Source of the DNA: Flavobacterium psychroterrae
GTDB lineage: Bacteria > Bacteroidota > Bacteroidia > Flavobacteriales > Flavobacteriaceae
Direction: 5' to 3'
Assembly (NCBI RefSeq): GCF_018380615.1
Contig: NZ_JAGYVZ010000005.1
Location: 1 to 64,000, forward strand
DNA length: 64,000 bases
This document shows, piece by piece, positions 60,497 to 64,000 of this stretch. How positions within the stretch are numbered: the stretch's first letter is position 1; the number at the start of each line of letters is the position of its first letter. Below the pieces are notes generated by a model, which made no database searches, was not told the DNA's origin, and saw only the letters and a program-made list of their open reading frames with translations. The position numbers and the translations under genes were made by a program.

Positions 60497-61003
60497 ATGT
60501 CAATTCTTTACCAAAGCCCAAAAATAATTATTCGTGAATTTTTACCTAGAGAACAACAAACTTTTTTAGACCTATTTAAAGATACACAAGTTACAAAATA
60601 CCTTCCGGATGCCACACCAGAAAGATATGTGGAGATGTTCAACGAATTACTTGAAAATTATAAAAATAAAAATCTAAGCCGATGGGCTATATTCGATACT
60701 TCAAATAATGATTTTATCGGAATATGTGTTGCTCGTATTTTTGCGTACAACACAAACCAGATAGAAATTGGGTATGTACTTAGCAGGAAATATTGGGGAA
60801 AAGGTATTGCTACAGAAGTATGCAAGGCGATAGTGCAATATAGTTTTGCAAATACAACTACAAAAGAAGTTGTCGCTATAACCGATATCAACAATAGCGG
60901 ATCACAGAATGTACTGCAAAAAGCCGGATTTTTACGATTGGACAATCTAATAAGAAATGAAGAAGAGATAGCTTATTTCATGATCAAGGGATCATTGATA
61001 TAG
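60497..61003 (+). CDS. GNAT family N-acetyltransferase
   Basis: About 168 residues from the ATG at 60497; upstream in-frame extension would need a TTG. The RimJ/RimL-like pattern is clear: IIREFLPREQQTFLDLFKDTQVTKYLP at the start, then IGICVARIFAYNTNQIEIGYVLSRKYWGKGIATEVC with the acetyl-CoA loop WGKGIATE, and ending VVAITDINNSGSQNVLQKAGF. It acetylates an amine, possibly a protein N-terminus or small molecule. The target is unknown. Confidence 0.92.
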   Translation: MSILYQSPKIIIREFLPREQQTFLDLFKDTQVTKYLPDATPERYVEMFNELLENYKNKNLSRWAIFDTSNNDFIGICVARIFAYNTNQIEIGYVLSRKYWGKGIATEVCKAIVQYSFANTTTKEVVAITDINNSGSQNVLQKAGFLRLDNLIRNEEEIAYFMIKGSLI

Positions 61004-61283
61004 TAATTACTTTCTTCTAATATGCTACAATAATAAAGAGAATATTGTCACGTTTGGATTTATAATTGACACTTCCAATCGATAATATTCAAGCACCACA
61101 TATTAAATATCAAGTTGGAATCACATCAAAGATTCTAATTTCATTTCTCATAAAATCAATACACAATTTACTCGGTCATGAATTTAATATTCGTAGAAGT
61201 TATAACCACGCAATAAAATATCCTGTAGGGTATTATAAAAATAAACAACGTAAAATCTACATAGACAGGTGTAGTACATAAAA
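61004..61283. other. Gap before the secDF terminator, no convincing gene
   Basis: A rightward frame from a TTG near 61066 is open for 71 codons but has no recognisable domain, lacks an ATG start and ends in the secDF terminator. Nothing else of note was seen. Confidence 0.4.
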
Positions 61284-61314
61284 AAAAAGATCCAACTTTC
61301 GCTGGATCTTTTTT
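61284..61314. terminator. Terminator of secDF (bidirectional)
   Basis: AAAAAGATCCA pairs with TGGATCTTTTT across an eight-base loop, with a long A-run on the left and T-run on the right. It lies about 20 bases after the secDF stop on the minus strand. Confidence 0.85.
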
Positions 61315-61333
61315 GATTTATATAAACTTGCAA

Positions 61334-64000
61334 TTATGCTTGTTTGTGTTTTTCTTCGATAGTATGTTTTTCATCTTTAGAAATCGTGTCTACCAATACT
61401 GGTGTAGCTATAAATAATGAAGAATAAGTTCCTACAACAATACCAACTAACATTGCGAAGATAAATCCTCTGATAGATTCTCCACCAAAGATAAACATCG
61501 TTAACAATACAATGATCATCATTAATGACGTATTCAATGTTCTTGATAATGTAGTATTAATAGAAGCGTTTACGATATCTTCAAAACTACCTTTACGGTT
61601 TCCGATGATAAACTCTCTAACCCTGTCAAATACAATTACAGTATCATTCATAGAATAACCAATAACTGTTAGAATTGCAGCGATAAAATGCTGATCCATT
61701 TCCATGTGGAAAGGCATGAATTTATAACATAAAGAGTAGATTCCTAATACAAAGATAACGTCATGCGCTACAGCTGCAATCGCACCTAATGAATATTGCC
61801 ATTTACGGAAAGAAACCATTAAGTATAAAAAGATCGCTGCCATTGCACCTAAAACTGCCCAATATGAGTTTGTTTTAATATCTTCAGAGATAGAAGCTCC
61901 AACTTTAGAAGATTGTAAAACACCAACTTTTTTACCGTCAAAAGTATTTGTGAATTTATCATAAGTAACATTAGGGAAATATTTCTGTAATGCCGTATAT
62001 AATTTTTGATTTACTTCTTCGTCGATAGCAACACCGTCCTCTTTAATCTTATATTTTGTAGTGATTTTTAATTGGTCATCATCACCTAAAATTTTAGCTT
62101 CAACCGGAGTACCAAACGCAGCAGATAATTCATCTGAAATTACAGTAGCGTCAATTGGTTTTTCAAATTTAACCTGGAAAGTTCTTCCTCCAACAAAATC
62201 AACACCTTCATCTAATCCGTTAACGAAGAAGATAGATACTAAACTTACTACAACTACAATTGAAGAGAAGATGTATGTAAATTTCTTGATTTTAATAAAG
62301 TCAAAGTGGAAATTAGTAAACCAGTTTTTAGTAATATTTGTAGAGAAAGTTAAATCAGCTTTTCCGGCAATATTTCTGTCGATAAAAATTCTAGCGATAA
62401 AAATAGATGTAAACATTGAAGTTACGATACCAATAAGTAAAGTTAAAGCAAAACCTTTAATTGGTCCTGTTCCAAAGATAAATAAGATAGCTCCAGTTAA
62501 AACGTGTGTTACGTTTGCATCAATAATAGAACGCATTGCACCGTGCCATCCGTAAGATGTAGCCACTGCTTCTGATAAAGATTTACCTTCACGTAATTCC
62601 TCTTTTGCTCTTTCAAATATAATAATATTCGCATCTACCGCTGTACCTAATGTAAGTACGATACCTGCAATACCTGGCAATGTTAATACAAAACCAAAAC
62701 TTGCCATAATTCCGAATAAGAAAAGTAAGTTTAATAATAATGCAAGATTAGCATACCAACCTGCTTTACCATAATAGAATACCATCCATAAACAAACTAA
62801 TAAAAATCCTAATACAGATGAAATTGTACCTGCATCAATTGCAGCCTGACCTAAAGATGGTCCTACAACAGTTGATTGAACAATATCAGCAGAAGCCGGT
62901 AATTTACCTGCATTTAATACGTTAGCTAAATCTTTAGTTTCCGCTACATCAAATGAACCTGTAATTTCAGATCTTCCACCTGCAATTGGCCCACTAGTAA
63001 CACCAGGAGCAGAATAAACAATATTATCTAAAACAATAGCAATATATCCTTTTTGAGAAAAAGCTCTTCCTGTTAATTCTTCCCAAACTTTAGCACCCTG
63101 ACTGTTCATTTGCATAGAAACAGCTGGTTTTCCTAATTGGTCAAAAGTATCTTTTGCATCAGTTACAACACCACCGCTCATAGCAGGAACGTTGTCTCTG
63201 TTACCTTTTAAAGCATATAATTCAACAGCTTCAAGATCTTTTCCTTTTGCATCTTTAATAGAAGTTGGTTTACTCCAAACAAATTTCGCATTGTGTTGGT
63301 CAGCAGCCAATAAAATTCTGATGTCTGCTCTTTTAAAGTAAGCATTTACAGTAGCAGTATCTTTTGTAGCAAAATAACCTAAAACTGGTCCGCCACCCTG
63401 ACCTAACATTTTGTCAAATAATGGGTTGTTTCCTTTTTTAGTATCTACTGAATCTTTAGTGTCAGTCAATAAAGCATTCAATGAATCTTTAGCAACAGTT
63501 TTAGTTTCTGTTTTTTTAACTTCAGTCTTTTTTAAAGATTCGTTAGCAGCAACTAAAAAGTTTCCTATTTCTTCTACCTTATAAGTTTCCCAAAACTCTA
63601 ATTGAGCTTTTCCACCTAATAATTTTTTAATTCTGTCAACATCTTTAGCACCCGGAAGTTCTACTAAGATTCTTCCTGTTTCTCCTAATTTTTGGATGTT
63701 TGGTTGTGTAACTCCAAATTTGTCGATACGCTCTCTTAATACTTTGTAAGCACTTTCAACAGACTCATCAACTTTTCTTTTGATTACTTTTTGAACTTGT
63801 GAATCAGACATTTGAAAATCGATTCCACCTTCTCCTTGTAAACTTCTGTTTGCAAAGATATCAGGTGAAGCTAATTTTACAGTTCCGTTTGAATTCGCTT
63901 CAAAAGCTTCAAAAAACTTATTTAAATAGGTTTTGTTTCCTTCTAAATTTGCACTTGCATCAGCTAATGATTTATTAAATACCGGATTTTTAGAATTGTT
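61334..64000 (-). CDS. secDF: Protein translocase subunit SecDF (partial, continues past right edge)
   Basis: At least 888 codons; the frame stays open from 63811 to the window edge (63 more codons reading ...NPVFNKSLADASANLEGNKT...), so the Met at 63809-63811 is internal. The SecD part has periplasmic P1 sequence (VKRKVDES-like start, RILVELPGAKDVDRIKKLLGG) and SecD TM blocks (GTAVDANIIIFERAKEELREG). The SecF part has VDFVGGRTFQVKFEKP and GYSMNDTVIVFDRVREF. The D-x-N and NDT motifs of the proton path are visible. A one-chain SecDF is usual in Bacteroidota. It drives protein export with the proton-motive force. Confidence 0.96.
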   Translation of the reverse strand, partial: NNSKNPVFNKSLADASANLEGNKTYLNKFFEAFEANSNGTVKLASPDIFANRSLQGEGGIDFQMSDSQVQKVIKRKVDESVESAYKVLRERIDKFGVTQPNIQKLGETGRILVELPGAKDVDRIKKLLGGKAQLEFWETYKVEEIGNFLVAANESLKKTEVKKTETKTVAKDSLNALLTDTKDSVDTKKGNNPLFDKMLGQGGGPVLGYFATKDTATVNAYFKRADIRILLAADQHNAKFVWSKPTSIKDAKGKDLEAVELYALKGNRDNVPAMSGGVVTDAKDTFDQLGKPAVSMQMNSQGAKVWEELTGRAFSQKGYIAIVLDNIVYSAPGVTSGPIAGGRSEITGSFDVAETKDLANVLNAGKLPASADIVQSTVVGPSLGQAAIDAGTISSVLGFLLVCLWMVFYYGKAGWYANLALLLNLLFLFGIMASFGFVLTLPGIAGIVLTLGTAVDANIIIFERAKEELREGKSLSEAVATSYGWHGAMRSIIDANVTHVLTGAILFIFGTGPIKGFALTLLIGIVTSMFTSIFIARIFIDRNIAGKADLTFSTNITKNWFTNFHFDFIKIKKFTYIFSSIVVVVSLVSIFFVNGLDEGVDFVGGRTFQVKFEKPIDATVISDELSAAFGTPVEAKILGDDDQLKITTKYKIKEDGVAIDEEVNQKLYTALQKYFPNVTYDKFTNTFDGKKVGVLQSSKVGASISEDIKTNSYWAVLGAMAAIFLYLMVSFRKWQYSLGAIAAVAHDVIFVLGIYSLCYKFMPFHMEMDQHFIAAILTVIGYSMNDTVIVFDRVREFIIGNRKGSFEDIVNASINTTLSRTLNTSLMMIIVLLTMFIFGGESIRGFIFAMLVGIVVGTYSSLFIATPVLVDTISKDEKHTIEEKHKQA

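Noticed and set aside
61066..61281. A 71-codon rightward frame
   Set aside because: It starts at TTG, has no recognisable domain and runs into the secDF terminator.

Overview
The window looks like a chromosomal segment of a Flavobacterium-like member of the Bacteroidota. The evidence is the strongly AT-rich composition, promoters of the TAnnTTTG type without clear Shine-Dalgarno sites, type IX secretion and gliding-associated proteins (PorP/SprF, gliding-motility C-terminal sorting domain), a fused SecDF, DUF5723/OmpA and DUF4197 proteins, and many AT-rich hairpin repeats between genes. No rRNA, tRNA, insertion sequence, prophage or CRISPR array was recognised. The right end cuts through secDF on the minus strand.

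Layout. 1-3.9 kb: a Coa1-like protein, two secreted unknowns, a DUF4197 protein and purU. 4.1-10.5 kb: catalase, a candidate small RNA divergent from it, an aldo/keto reductase with an AraC regulator, a BtuF-like metal/cobalamin-binding protein and pyrF. 10.6-20.1 kb: a DUF5723-TSP3-OmpA protein, then a probable stress locus: Dps, CsbD, an AraC-type regulator with a single-domain response regulator and a CHASE3 histidine kinase, a DUF4142 lipoprotein, a small outer-membrane barrel, an Lmo0937-like peptide, a YtxH protein, a holin-X-like membrane protein and a further small protein. Between the kinase and its terminator lies a 27-copy array of a 13-bp unit. 20.5-31.9 kb: prfA, then an accessory stretch of lipoproteins and unknowns with a DUF3825 protein, a DUF262/DUF1524 (GmrSD-like) protein, a Pro/Gly-rich peptide, a GreA/GreB-like factor, an XRE regulator, PhzF and a YwqK protein. 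32-46.5 kb: acyltransferase, topoisomerase III, a DUF6265 protein, an MFS permease, a DUF4198 protein with a TonB-dependent siderophore receptor, an APC permease, valS and a DUF1573 protein. 46.7-54.6 kb, minus strand: a lipoprotein, a type IX-associated set (OmpA/PD40 protein, PorP/SprF, large type B-sorted adhesin-like protein) and a PDZ aspartyl protease. 54.7-64 kb: aminotransferase, folE, a four-helix-bundle protein, cysS, yidD, lgt, a GNAT acetyltransferase and secDF.

The most unusual content is non-coding. Several intergenic ladder repeats have a fixed pentamer plus a variable triplet at an exact 8-bp period. A related short-period repeat appears to sit in frame inside valS. A hairpin element occurs twice, 58 kb apart, with conserved flanks and a differently composed stem that remains paired. 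A bipartite promoter with identical spacing precedes both the candidate small RNA and the DUF4142-YtxH gene group. A palindrome-bounded MITE-like element lies at 36.4 kb. Functions come from recognised motifs in the translated sequence; no database search was possible.
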